From Candidatus Abyssobacteria bacterium SURF_17 (GTDB lineage: Bacteria; Abyssobacteria; SURF-5): a DNA stretch of 48,221 bases. The position numbers were made by a program, and so were the translations under genes. The notes under the pieces were generated by a model. It was not told the origin of the DNA. It searched no databases and was given only the letters and a program-made list of their open reading frames with translations. Of the stretch, positions 24,294 to 33,326 are shown one piece after another. The DNA lies in assembly GCA_003598055.1 (NCBI GenBank), contig QZKI01000040.1, positions 1-48,221 on the forward strand, read 5' to 3'. Positions within the stretch are counted from its first letter, which is position 1; each line of letters starts with the position of its first letter.

Positions 24294-26309
24294 ATGCTTG
24301 TTCTCGGAGTAGACACCGGCGGAACATTCACAGACCTTGTGCTTGCCGAAGACGGCACGCTGACGATGCTCAAGGTCGCTTCAACCCCTCGCAATCCTGC
24401 ACAAGCGCTCCTTCAGGGAATCCAGAAACTCTGCCCGGGCGTGATACCGGAATCCATCGTTCACGGCTCGACAGTTGCCACGAACGCACTGCTTGAGAGA
24501 AAGGGAGGCAGGGTTGCGCTTGTCACGACAGCGGGTTTCGAGGATATTCTCGAGATTGGGCGTCAGAATCGGCCCTCGCTCTATGATTTCGAGGTTGAAA
24601 AGCCTCCTCCTCTTATTACACGCTTAAACATCTTCGGAGTTGCAGAGCGCACGCTGTATGACGGAACAGTCGAAAAGGCGCCCGAGGCGAAAGAAGTGGA
24701 ATGCATCGCTGAAGAACTTGTCGCGCGGCAGTTCGATGCAGTCGCCGTGTGTTTTCTTCATTCATACGCCAATCCGGAGAATGAGCGGTATGTGGCAAGC
24801 GTATTGGAAAAGGCTGGAATAACCGTTTCGGCTTCACACCAGGTGTTGCCGGAGTATCGCGAATATGAACGATTCAGCACGACCGCCGTCAACGCATACG
24901 TTTTACCCGTCATGAGTTCCTACCTTGGGTCGATAGAAGCCGGCCTGCCCACATCGGTGAAATTGAGAGTGATGCAGTCCAATGGCGGCTCCATTTCTGC
25001 GGCGCGGGCGCGGACAGAGGCAGTGCAGACCGTTCTCTCAGGGCCTGCAGCGGGGGTCGTAGGTGCGTTCGAGATGGCAAATCAGGCTGGCTTTTCCAAG
25101 GTCATCACCTTTGATATGGGGGGCACTTCGACAGATGTAAGTCTTTGCGACGGGAAAATATCCATGCGCACACGCTGGGCCGTCGGCAGCGCCCCCATAG
25201 CGATACCCGCGGTCGATATTCACACCGTGGGAGCGGGAGGCGGCTCTATTGCATGGCTCGACCCGGCCCGGTTGCTCCATGTGGGCCCGCAGAGTGCAGG
25301 AGCCGACCCTGGGCCAGTATGTTACGGACAGGGAACCGATTTGACCGTGACGGACGCAAATCTGTGTCTGGGCAGGTTGGCAGCCGACCATCCTCTTGCC
25401 GGGTTCATGCGGCTCGACGTTGACAGGGCTCGTGAGTACATGTTAAAATTTGCCAAAGACTTACAGATGCCTCCACTAAATGCTGCAGAGGGCATTCTCA
25501 AAATCGTTAACGCGACGATGGAGCGAGCCATCCGCGTGATTTCTGTCGAGCGCGGGCATGACCCGCGTCAATTTTCTCTGGTCGCTTTCGGGGGAGCGGG
25601 ACCGATGCATGCATGCGACCTTGCCCGGGCCCTTGCCATTCCGACGATAATCATCCCAGACGATGCCGGTGTGTTATCCGCATTCGGGCTGCTCATGGGG
25701 GATATCGTAAAAGATTTTTCACAAACAGTGCTTCTCCGCGTCGGGGAAAGTCCGGCAGAACACCTCGATGAAGTTTTTTCTCCGCTTGAAGAACAGGCAC
25801 GCGATGCGCTGAATGCAGAAGGTTTCAGGCCAGACGAGATTGAGCTTCAACGACTGCTCGACTTGCGCTATGCCGGACAATCCTACGAGGTTACAGTTCC
25901 GGCGCTATCTGATTTCCTCACGCTGTTCCACTCAGAACACCTTCGTTTGTATGGACACTCGAATCCCGTCCGGCCTGTAGAACTCGTGAACGTCAGACTC
26001 AGAGCAATCGGTCGGGCCCAAAAACCACGATTGGCGCCCATGACGGAGAAGGAAGAACTTACGCGGGATTCCGCGGTTGGTTCGAGTCAGGCAATTTTTG
26101 ACGGAAGGACGTACAAGACGCCTGTATACGAGCGAAGCATGCTCCATTGGGGCAATCAATTCCGGGGACCAGCCCTGGTTACTGAAATGAGTTCGACCAC
26201 CGTAGTGGCGCCTGCTTTCGAGGCCCGAGTGGATCGGTACGGCAATATTATCATGACTTCCGTCACGGATGAGACTCGGGGTGAGTATTGGAACAGAGAG
26301 GAGCGGTAA
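24294..26309 (+). CDS. hyuA: Hydantoinase / oxoprolinase subunit A
   Basis: 671 residues. The ASKHA-type ATPase core shows VLGVDTGGTFTDLVL (1-17), HGSTVATNALLERKGGRVALVTTAGFED, MQSNGGSISA, VLSGPAAGVVGA and ITFDMGGTSTDVSL. It pairs with subunit B (26870-28432) in ATP-dependent hydrolysis of hydantoins, 5-oxoproline or acetone-type substrates; the sequence does not settle which. Its TAA overlaps the ATG of the HD-domain gene inserted between A and B. It lies 18 bases downstream of endonuclease V. Confidence 0.93.
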   Translation: MLVLGVDTGGTFTDLVLAEDGTLTMLKVASTPRNPAQALLQGIQKLCPGVIPESIVHGSTVATNALLERKGGRVALVTTAGFEDILEIGRQNRPSLYDFEVEKPPPLITRLNIFGVAERTLYDGTVEKAPEAKEVECIAEELVARQFDAVAVCFLHSYANPENERYVASVLEKAGITVSASHQVLPEYREYERFSTTAVNAYVLPVMSSYLGSIEAGLPTSVKLRVMQSNGGSISAARARTEAVQTVLSGPAAGVVGAFEMANQAGFSKVITFDMGGTSTDVSLCDGKISMRTRWAVGSAPIAIPAVDIHTVGAGGGSIAWLDPARLLHVGPQSAGADPGPVCYGQGTDLTVTDANLCLGRLAADHPLAGFMRLDVDRAREYMLKFAKDLQMPPLNAAEGILKIVNATMERAIRVISVERGHDPRQFSLVAFGGAGPMHACDLARALAIPTIIIPDDAGVLSAFGLLMGDIVKDFSQTVLLRVGESPAEHLDEVFSPLEEQARDALNAEGFRPDEIELQRLLDLRYAGQSYEVTVPALSDFLTLFHSEHLRLYGHSNPVRPVELVNVRLRAIGRAQKPRLAPMTEKEELTRDSAVGSSQAIFDGRTYKTPVYERSMLHWGNQFRGPALVTEMSSTTVVAPAFEARVDRYGNIIMTSVTDETRGEYWNREER

Positions 26310-26854
26310 TGATCCGAGAAGAAGCTCTTAAACTCATCAATGAACATGTGAAGACCAGGAACCTGCGCAAACACATGATTGCCGCCGAGGTTTGTATGCG
26401 CGCGCTCGCGGCCCGTTTGGGGGAAAACGAAGACGAATGGGCGATGGCGGGGCTGCTGCATGACCTCGATTATGACCAGACCGTGAACGACTTCGAAAGG
26501 CACGGCATTCTCACCAAAGAAATCCTCCAGACGTATGACGTATCCCCTGCCATGCTCGATGCCATCATTGCGCATGCCGGAAAGAAAACCATTTCAAGCA
26601 AGATGGAGCTCGCGCTTTACGCCGTTGACCCGTTGACCGGGCTGATAGTTGCAGCCGCATTGATGCATCCGACAAAAAAGATCGCGAACGTTGACACCGG
26701 CTTCGTCATGAACCGGTTCAAGGAGAAGCGATTTGCCGCCGGAGCCGACCGTGACCAGATTCGGAGAGGCGAAGGGCTTGGGCTGTCGCTTGAGGAGTTT
26801 GTCGGTATCTGCCTCGGCGCAATGCAAGGGGCAGCGGGAGAGTTGGGGCTTTAG
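26309..26854 (+). CDS. HD-domain protein between hyuA and hyuB
   Basis: 181 residues. The HD superfamily is shown by LLHDLDYD (about 51-58), an upstream His in LRKHMIAAEV and a later HAG segment, a plausible metal-binding set. HD proteins are phosphohydrolases or phosphodiesterases, often acting on nucleotides. The ATG at 26309 overlaps the hyuA TAA (TAATG) and follows GAGGAGCGG, which fixes the start. An in-frame ATG at 26288 was rejected as lacking a ribosome site. It sits 15 bases before hyuB, so it is embedded in the hydantoinase operon. Whether it works with the hydantoinase is unknown. Confidence 0.88.
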   Translation: MIREEALKLINEHVKTRNLRKHMIAAEVCMRALAARLGENEDEWAMAGLLHDLDYDQTVNDFERHGILTKEILQTYDVSPAMLDAIIAHAGKKTISSKMELALYAVDPLTGLIVAAALMHPTKKIANVDTGFVMNRFKEKRFAAGADRDQIRRGEGLGLSLEEFVGICLGAMQGAAGELGL

Positions 26855-26869
26855 CGACGCATACAGGAA

Positions 26870-28432
26870 ATGGTTGATCCGATAACTCTTGAAATCTTCA
26901 AGAACCTTTTTGCCTCGGTCGCCGAGGAGATGGGAGTAGTGCTTCAGCGAACCGGCTTTTCCCCGAACATAAAGGAACGGCTTGATTTCTCGTGCGCCGT
27001 GTTCGATAAGGACGGCGAGATGGTCGCCCAGGCCGCGCATATCCCCGTTCACCTCGGCTCGATGCCGCTTTCGGTGAAAAGCGCCGTGGAAAATGTGCAC
27101 ATGGAACGTGGTGATACAGTTATCCTGAACGATCCCTATCGCGGCGGCACCCACCTGCCTGATATCACCATGGTGTCACCGGTTTTCCTGGGTGAGGAAC
27201 GGCCGAGCTTCTATGTGGCAAACCGGGCACATCACGCAGACGTGGGCGGATATATGCCCAGCTCGATGCCGCTCTCGACCTCGATATTTCAAGAAGGCGT
27301 GATTATTCCGCCGGTCAAGCTCGTCTCTTCGGGGAATCTGCAAAAAGATATTCTCTCGTTCTTTCTTGCGAACGTCAGGACGCCCGTGGAGCGCGAGGGG
27401 GACGTCTCCGCTCAGCTTGCCGCATGCGAGACGGGCGCGAGAAGGCTCTCGGAGATGAGAGACCGTTACGGTCTGGCCGACCTGACGGCCCACGCAGCCG
27501 CTCTGCAGGATTATGCGGAGACGCTTATGCGACAATGCATTGGAGCAATTCCTGATTCCACCTACTGGTTCGAGGACTTCATGGATGACGACGGCGCCGG
27601 GAATGAAGCGATTCCCATCCGCGTCACAATTACCATAGAGGGCGACACGGCGGTCGTGGACTTCAACGGCACCGGCGCGCAGGTTAAGGGCTGCGTCAAC
27701 GCGGTATTCGCTATCACGCTGTCATGCGTGTTTTACGTGTTTCGCTGTCTGGCGGCAGGAGAGATGCCGTCAAATGCGGGATGTATGCGGCCAATCCGCG
27801 TGGTGACCCCGCCTGGTTCGCTCGTGAACGCGACGGCGCCGGCGGCAGTGGCGGGCGGCAATGTCGAGACATCCCAGAGAATAGTCGATGTGTTGCTTGG
27901 AGCGCTTTCGAAGGCGCTCCCTCAGAGAATCCCTGCGGCAAGCTGCGGCAGTATGAACAATGTATCCATCGGCGGGTACGACGCCATCCGCGACAGGCCA
28001 TTCGCGTATTACGAGACACTTGCCGGCGGGATGGGAGCTCGTCCCGACAAGCAAGGCCTCGATGCGGTACACACGCACATGACGAACACGATGAACACGC
28101 CCATAGAGGTGATCGAAAGCGCCTACCCTTTGAAGATTTTGTGTTACAATATCAGGCGAGGCTCAGGCGGGAAAGGGCTTCATAAGGGAGGCGATGGGTT
28201 GGAAAGGCAATATGAGCTGCTCTGCGACGCCAGCGTATCCATCCTGTCGGAGAGGAGGCGATTTGCTGCCTATGGTCTTTCAGAAGGTTCCGGAGGTAAG
28301 CGGGGGGAGAATTCGGTTTTCAGAAATGGCGCATGGCACATGCTGCCGCCCAAAGCGAATCTCGATTGCAGACGGGGCGAGCGGCTGCGCATCTTGACAC
28401 CCGGTGGAGGCGGATATGGTCGCCAGGCCTAA
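26870..28432 (+). CDS. hyuB: Hydantoinase / oxoprolinase subunit B
   Basis: 520 residues. Family segments: VDPITLEIFKNLFASVAEEMG (start, given in part), LDFSCAVFDKDGEMVAQAAH, HLGSMPLSVKSAV, NDPYRGGTHLPDITMVSPVF, RAHHADVGG and the C-terminal GGGGYG. Metal-ligand His and Asp residues of the family are present. It forms the catalytic heteromer with HyuA (24294-26309). The end overlaps the start of the VWA-FHA gene by 17 bases. Confidence 0.94.
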   Translation: MVDPITLEIFKNLFASVAEEMGVVLQRTGFSPNIKERLDFSCAVFDKDGEMVAQAAHIPVHLGSMPLSVKSAVENVHMERGDTVILNDPYRGGTHLPDITMVSPVFLGEERPSFYVANRAHHADVGGYMPSSMPLSTSIFQEGVIIPPVKLVSSGNLQKDILSFFLANVRTPVEREGDVSAQLAACETGARRLSEMRDRYGLADLTAHAAALQDYAETLMRQCIGAIPDSTYWFEDFMDDDGAGNEAIPIRVTITIEGDTAVVDFNGTGAQVKGCVNAVFAITLSCVFYVFRCLAAGEMPSNAGCMRPIRVVTPPGSLVNATAPAAVAGGNVETSQRIVDVLLGALSKALPQRIPAASCGSMNNVSIGGYDAIRDRPFAYYETLAGGMGARPDKQGLDAVHTHMTNTMNTPIEVIESAYPLKILCYNIRRGSGGKGLHKGGDGLERQYELLCDASVSILSERRRFAAYGLSEGSGGKRGENSVFRNGAWHMLPPKANLDCRRGERLRILTPGGGGYGRQA

Positions 28433-30905
28433 TAAGCTCCGATGGCTCATCGCACGGTTCTGCCCAGTTGTTCTCTGTGTGGCAATCGTTCTCGCGGTAT
28501 GGCCTTTGGGAGGGGTAACCAGTGCCGCTAACGGCAACCGCACCCTCATATTCGTCATTGATTCCTCGGAAGCAATGGCGCCCTATCTTTCCGGCGTCAA
28601 GGGTGTGGTTCTGACATTCTCTGACCAGTCGCGGCTCGGAGATTATCTGGGAATTGTATCGTTCACGAACACGGCAAAATTGCTCACCATGAAGAAGATC
28701 TTGGGGCCGAGCGAACGCAGGTCGATCGGAATAATGCTTGATGCAATCACCACCAGCGGTGATGTCGCCGACACCAAACAGGGAGTGGCGCGCGCGCTCG
28801 AAGAGGTGAAGACATTGGTGCGCAAGGGCGATAGGAACGTGAAGGGCATCGTGGTGGTGTCCGCATCATCATTCTCTGAGGGAGCGCCCAGCCGGGAGAA
28901 TCTTCAAGAAGTCCTCGAGGACATCTCAAAGTCCGTCCCCGCCCGTGAGTGGTATTTGCAGTACTGCTACTTAGATGGGCAAGTCGATACTGACCTGCAT
29001 CTCTTCACTGAGGTGAATAACGGGCTTTCCTATGATGTCACAGCCCTGCAAGCGGAGCATGGCAGCGAAACCATTGAGGAGCTGTACCGAATCATAACAG
29101 CTCCGGAAAGACTGTGTGCAATCGCACTTGCCGAAGTGAAGGGTACCGTCCTGATGAGCACGCCTGAAAGCCAAGAATGGCTTACTGCTCAAGGGGGAAC
29201 ACGTGTTGCGGAAAGTTCACTCTTAAGGACCTCAAGTGACTCTCGTGCTGTGATAACGCTTGGGGAACGCGGGCGAGCGGGTCTGGACCCCGACACCCAT
29301 ATTGCCCTCACCCGAGTGCGTGAGAACCCGGTGACAGGTCGGGCGACAGTCAATGTGTCTTTGGAAGCCGGCGCTATTTGGTCTCTGACAAATGAGAAGG
29401 ATGAGATGACGTTGCAAATCAGGTCCGGCGATACACTCGCGGAGATGACAGGGAAAGCGGCCGTGGCAGCGCGTTCGCAGGAGCTTGGCGGTTTTCGTGC
29501 CATTTCGCCGGGCGAATCCCTGTCAGTGAATCTGTCCGAAGCAGCCGGGAAATCATGTGCGCTCGGACGCAATCGGTCGGTTCACGTTGGCCCCGGACAG
29601 ACGCTTGGCGATTCCGAGCCGGCCGAAGTCAGATATGCGGAGGGCTGGAAGTACTGGTCTGCCGTTCTTGCTGGGCGGGTGGCGCTGGCTGCTGTGGATT
29701 TTGTCGTGCCCGAGGTATTGTTGGATGCACGAGCGATAGTTCTTGGGCCGATACGGTCGGGCGACGTCCAGCAGAAGATGTTCCCGATGCAGGTCATGGG
29801 AATCACCAACGCCTCGCGACTCAAGATGAAGGTGGATATTTCTTTTACGTTGCCTGAAGGACTCGCATTGTCAACGGGCTTTACGGAAGGCGATGCCCCC
29901 AACAGTCTCGTGTTGCTGTTGAAACTCGATGGAAGCGGCGGTTTTCGTTCCGCCAGAAAGGATAGTTACAACGGATTCCTGTCGATTGCGCCTGCACCGG
30001 GTTCACAGGTGGCTTTCGAGGAGGTGCGCGTTCCTGTCACTATCGTGACAAGAGGGCCTGTTCTCCCGCGCTCGATTGTGTTCGCCGGGGGAGCCCTGCT
30101 CCTGGTGGGTGCAGCCGCAGCCGTTGCCTTCTTCATGCTGCGCACCAAGGAGGTTGCGCGTCCGAGGCCTCACCGTGTCATCGGACGACTTATTGCGGTC
30201 AACGACCCGACCGGTGGCCGCGTCGGTTCCATCAATCTGGAGGAGATTAGCACGAAATCCAGCCGTCTCTCGCTCGTCGTCGGAAGGAACCGGACGGCTG
30301 AGGTCAGACTCAAGCATACGTCGGTCAGTCCCGACCACTGCACGCTTGAAGCGCAGTTGGTTGGCAACCGGCTGGTGACCACCATCCAGCCGATTGGTTC
30401 CGCAAAGGTGTTGGTGAATGAGCAGCCGGTCAGCGGGAAAACACAGCTTGCTGATGGGGTGAAGCTGAGCATCGGAGACTTCACGTTCCAGTTTGAGGAC
30501 ACTCAGTTCTACAAGAAGGTTGATGTCGTTTTCAAGAACGGGAGGAACCTCTCGGGCATGCTTGATGCAACCGGAATGGACGCCGAGAGCTTCAGGATTA
30601 GCCCGATGGATGCCGTTTCGCCGAGTGAGCGAGCCCGCATCAAATTCCCTGAAATCCGCCATGTTACTTTCTATCGACGCACAGTAGATGTACTCTCCGG
30701 AACACCTCGCCCGCTGCCGAAATCCGAGAAGACGAAACGCGTAGAGCTGATGTTCAAGAAGGGTGACACAATCAGCGGCTACGTGCAGCGTGAGTATGCC
30801 GAAGGACGGTTCAAGTATACGGAGCTTCTCCCGCTGGATTCCAAAAGCGATATAGATTACATTGTAGTCGAGAACTCAACCGTCGTGGAAAAGAGGACCC
30901 TGTGA
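28416..30905 (+). CDS. VWA - membrane segment - FHA protein with C-terminal repeats
   Basis: 829 residues. An N-terminal hydrophobic segment (about 17-40) ending in a probable signal cleavage is followed by a von Willebrand A domain (about 43-220) and a long beta-rich middle. A membrane segment lies at about 552-574, then an FHA domain (about 600-700) with VVGRNRTAEVRL and SPDHCTLE (the GR and S-x2-H residues). Two similar short units follow at the end (VDVVFKNGRNLSGML and VELMFKKGDTISGYV). The VWA metal site reads DSSEAM, so the last Ser of DxSxS is Ala and metal binding may be weakened. The topology puts VWA outside and FHA in the cytoplasm, so phospho-threonine signalling is possible. The ATG at 28416 follows GGAGG by 5 bases. 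The function is unknown. Confidence 0.85.
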   Translation: MVARPNKLRWLIARFCPVVLCVAIVLAVWPLGGVTSAANGNRTLIFVIDSSEAMAPYLSGVKGVVLTFSDQSRLGDYLGIVSFTNTAKLLTMKKILGPSERRSIGIMLDAITTSGDVADTKQGVARALEEVKTLVRKGDRNVKGIVVVSASSFSEGAPSRENLQEVLEDISKSVPAREWYLQYCYLDGQVDTDLHLFTEVNNGLSYDVTALQAEHGSETIEELYRIITAPERLCAIALAEVKGTVLMSTPESQEWLTAQGGTRVAESSLLRTSSDSRAVITLGERGRAGLDPDTHIALTRVRENPVTGRATVNVSLEAGAIWSLTNEKDEMTLQIRSGDTLAEMTGKAAVAARSQELGGFRAISPGESLSVNLSEAAGKSCALGRNRSVHVGPGQTLGDSEPAEVRYAEGWKYWSAVLAGRVALAAVDFVVPEVLLDARAIVLGPIRSGDVQQKMFPMQVMGITNASRLKMKVDISFTLPEGLALSTGFTEGDAPNSLVLLLKLDGSGGFRSARKDSYNGFLSIAPAPGSQVAFEEVRVPVTIVTRGPVLPRSIVFAGGALLLVGAAAAVAFFMLRTKEVARPRPHRVIGRLIAVNDPTGGRVGSINLEEISTKSSRLSLVVGRNRTAEVRLKHTSVSPDHCTLEAQLVGNRLVTTIQPIGSAKVLVNEQPVSGKTQLADGVKLSIGDFTFQFEDTQFYKKVDVVFKNGRNLSGMLDATGMDAESFRISPMDAVSPSERARIKFPEIRHVTFYRRTVDVLSGTPRPLPKSEKTKRVELMFKKGDTISGYVQREYAEGRFKYTELLPLDSKSDIDYIVVENSTVVEKRTL

Positions 30906-30923
30906 TATTGGAGGCAGTGCGCG

Positions 30924-32009
30924 TTGCGTAAAATAAAATATGGCGTCATCGGGTGCGCCGGACGAATGGGAATGGCGCACCTTCTTCTTGTCAACAACGT
31001 CGTCGCCGACCGCGTGAAGCTTGAGGCGCTGTGCGACCTCGACAGGGACCAGGTGACGGCGTGCGCCGGGCTCTTTCCCTATGAAGTGCGCACGTTCACC
31101 GATTATCGCGAACTGCTCGAGGTCACGTCAATAGATGCCGTCATCATTTCCACGCCCAATGACACCCACAAACAGATTGCCGTTGAGGCTTTCGCCGCGG
31201 GTAAACATGTGTTTTGCGAGAAACCCCTTGCTACTACTCTGGCAGACTGCGACGAAATAATCCGTGCCGCGGACCGGGCGCAGAAATTTCTTCAAGTCGG
31301 CCTCGTTTACCGATATTCCCCTCTCTACCGGCGGATGCGCAGGCTCATCGCGGACGGCGAGGTCGGCCCGGTTCACATGATGTGGTGCAAGGAATTGCTC
31401 GGCTCCTTCTATGGGCGGTGGCGCTTCAAAGAGGCGCTTTCGGGAGGTGCGATAGTCGAGAAGAACTGCCATCATTTCGACCTCTTCAACTGGATGATCG
31501 ACGCGCGCCCGAAGAAGGTCTGTGCGTTCGGCGGGCAGAACGTGATGAAGCGAGGACGTACTGTCGAGGCCATCATCATGGATACCGGGGAGAAGAACGT
31601 TGTTCATGACAGCGAAATCATCGACAATGCCGTTGTGATTGTGGAATACGAGAATGGCGCCCGCGCCCAACTTCTTCTGTGCTTTTTCTCTCCCTATGGC
31701 AATGACCTCGAAGTGGGCGCAATCGGCGATGCGGGGAAAGTGGAGAGTTGGGTCAAAGCCCATCGAATTCATCTGTGGAGGAACGCGCAGGAAGGCAGGG
31801 TTGAGGTATTTCAACCGGATAGTGATGTTCAGCAATACGGGGTGTTCCATAGCGGCGCGTATCAACAGCATATCGAGTTCGCCGATTGCATCTTGAACAA
31901 TTCTCCTCCGGTTTGCGATGGTCGGGTTGGGCGCGAGAGCATTGTCATTGCGCTCGCCGCCCAGAAGTCGATCAAGGAGGAGAGAATCGTTCATGTCGAT
32001 GAGCTGTAG
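30924..32009 (+). CDS. Gfo/Idh/MocA-family NAD(P)-dependent oxidoreductase
   Basis: 361 residues. The N-terminal Rossmann fold has YGVIGCAGRMGMAH (about 4-17) and the active-site Lys in HVFCEKPLATT (about 93-103). The C-terminal beta domain has EKNCHHFDLFNWM (substrate His). The family oxidises or reduces sugar ring carbons or inositols; the substrate is not given by sequence. The start is TTG with GGAGG 9 bases upstream, and no ATG lies nearby in frame. It follows the VWA-FHA gene by 18 bases. A second family member with different active-site residues lies at 34640-35797. Confidence 0.9.
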   Translation: MRKIKYGVIGCAGRMGMAHLLLVNNVVADRVKLEALCDLDRDQVTACAGLFPYEVRTFTDYRELLEVTSIDAVIISTPNDTHKQIAVEAFAAGKHVFCEKPLATTLADCDEIIRAADRAQKFLQVGLVYRYSPLYRRMRRLIADGEVGPVHMMWCKELLGSFYGRWRFKEALSGGAIVEKNCHHFDLFNWMIDARPKKVCAFGGQNVMKRGRTVEAIIMDTGEKNVVHDSEIIDNAVVIVEYENGARAQLLLCFFSPYGNDLEVGAIGDAGKVESWVKAHRIHLWRNAQEGRVEVFQPDSDVQQYGVFHSGAYQQHIEFADCILNNSPPVCDGRVGRESIVIALAAQKSIKEERIVHVDEL

Positions 32010-32139
32010 CGTCGTGTCTCGACGGCGCCTTCGCAGAGCAGAGTAGGAGAAGAGCGGTATCGCGGCGAGAATGGACGCGATGGACAGGATGGACAAGAGG
32101 ATTCGCAGAGCGGAGGAAGAAGGGTGTCGCAACCATAAG

Positions 32140-33294
32140 ATGGAATCATTGTTATTGCGCCAGTTCCGCGAACGCTTCGGGGGCAAACCGGAGGCGAAGG
32201 CGTGCGCGCCGGGTCGGGTAAACCTTATCGGTGAGCACACCGATTACAATGACGGTTACGTTCTCCCGATTGCGATAAGCAGACGGATCTGCGCCGCAGC
32301 ATCTAAAAGCGGCACGGAGACCGTTACGCTGCGTTCGGGAAACCTGAAGGGTGAAGTCGCGTTTGACGTGGGCGCCATCAAGCCTTCCGGAGACTGGGGC
32401 GATTACCCGAAGGGCATCGTGGCCAAGCTTCGCGAGAGGAGATTCCCGGTCCGGGGCTTCAATGCCTGCTTCCTGAGCAACGTGCCCATTGGGGCTGGAG
32501 TGAGCAGCTCAGCCGCCATGGAGGTGGTGGTCTGTCACCTTCTCGAGAAGCTTTTTGGGTTCTCGATACCGCCGGAGGACGAGGCAGTTCTGTGCCAACA
32601 AGCGGAACACGAATTCGCGGGCACGCGGTGCGGCATCATGGATCAGTTCGTGTCCATCCTCGGGCGGGCCGACAGCGCGCTTTTCCTCGACTGTCGCACC
32701 CTTAGGTATGAACATGTGCCTTTCTCCCTCGGGGACTGTGTGCTGGTGGCCTGTGACTCGCGGGTGGAGCGCGGCCTTGCGACGTCCGAGTATAACCGGC
32801 GCAGGGCCGAATGCGAGCAAGGCGTGAAGATACTGTCGGAACGCTTTCCGGCCGTCAAGGCATTACGCGACGCCACTGTGGCCGAGGTGGAGGAGTGTTC
32901 TCACGAGATGCCCGAAGAGATATTCCGTCGGTGCCGCCACGTGGTCACCGAGAATGCTCGGGTACTGGAGACGGTCGAGGCCATGCGCGAGAACCGGCGC
33001 GAGAGAATCGGGGAACTGATGAACCTTTCGCATGACAGCCTGCGAGACGATTATTGCGTGAGCTGCGCGCAACTTGACCTTCTGGTTGACACCGCCCGGA
33101 GCATCGACGGTGTGCTCGGCTCGCGATTGACGGGCGCAGGTTTTGGAGGCTCCACAATCAGCCTTGTGCATCGTTCGGCCATTGATGAATTTCAGAACGG
33201 CATTACGGAAGCCTATTTGAAGGCGTTCGACACGGCGCCGAGGTTTTTTGAGTGCATCGCCTCCGACGGCGCAGAGCGTGCGAACAAGACCTGA
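32140..33294 (+). CDS. galK: Galactokinase
   Basis: 384 residues from the chosen start, close to the usual 380-390. GHMP kinase motifs: PGRVNLIGEHTDYNDGYVLP (near residue 25), GAGVSSSAAMEV (ATP loop, about 122-133), CGIMDQFVSIL (catalytic Asp) and GAGFGGSTISLV (near the end). It phosphorylates galactose at C1 for the Leloir pathway; galT and galE are not in the window. The frame is open to 32071, but that part is an intergenic word repeat (ATGGACGCGATGGACAGG), so I start at the ATG at 32140. The ribosome site there is weak, so the exact start is uncertain. Confidence 0.9.
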   Translation: MESLLLRQFRERFGGKPEAKACAPGRVNLIGEHTDYNDGYVLPIAISRRICAAASKSGTETVTLRSGNLKGEVAFDVGAIKPSGDWGDYPKGIVAKLRERRFPVRGFNACFLSNVPIGAGVSSSAAMEVVVCHLLEKLFGFSIPPEDEAVLCQQAEHEFAGTRCGIMDQFVSILGRADSALFLDCRTLRYEHVPFSLGDCVLVACDSRVERGLATSEYNRRRAECEQGVKILSERFPAVKALRDATVAEVEECSHEMPEEIFRRCRHVVTENARVLETVEAMRENRRERIGELMNLSHDSLRDDYCVSCAQLDLLVDTARSIDGVLGSRLTGAGFGGSTISLVHRSAIDEFQNGITEAYLKAFDTAPRFFECIASDGAERANKT

Positions 33295-33326
33295 CCGGAC
33301 GCTCTTCAGAGGAATTTTGGAGATCA

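Noticed and set aside
31128..32240. A 370-residue minus-strand frame
   Set aside because: It is antisense to the Gfo/Idh gene and the galK start, with no motif. Long frames of this sort arise from high GC at the third codon position.
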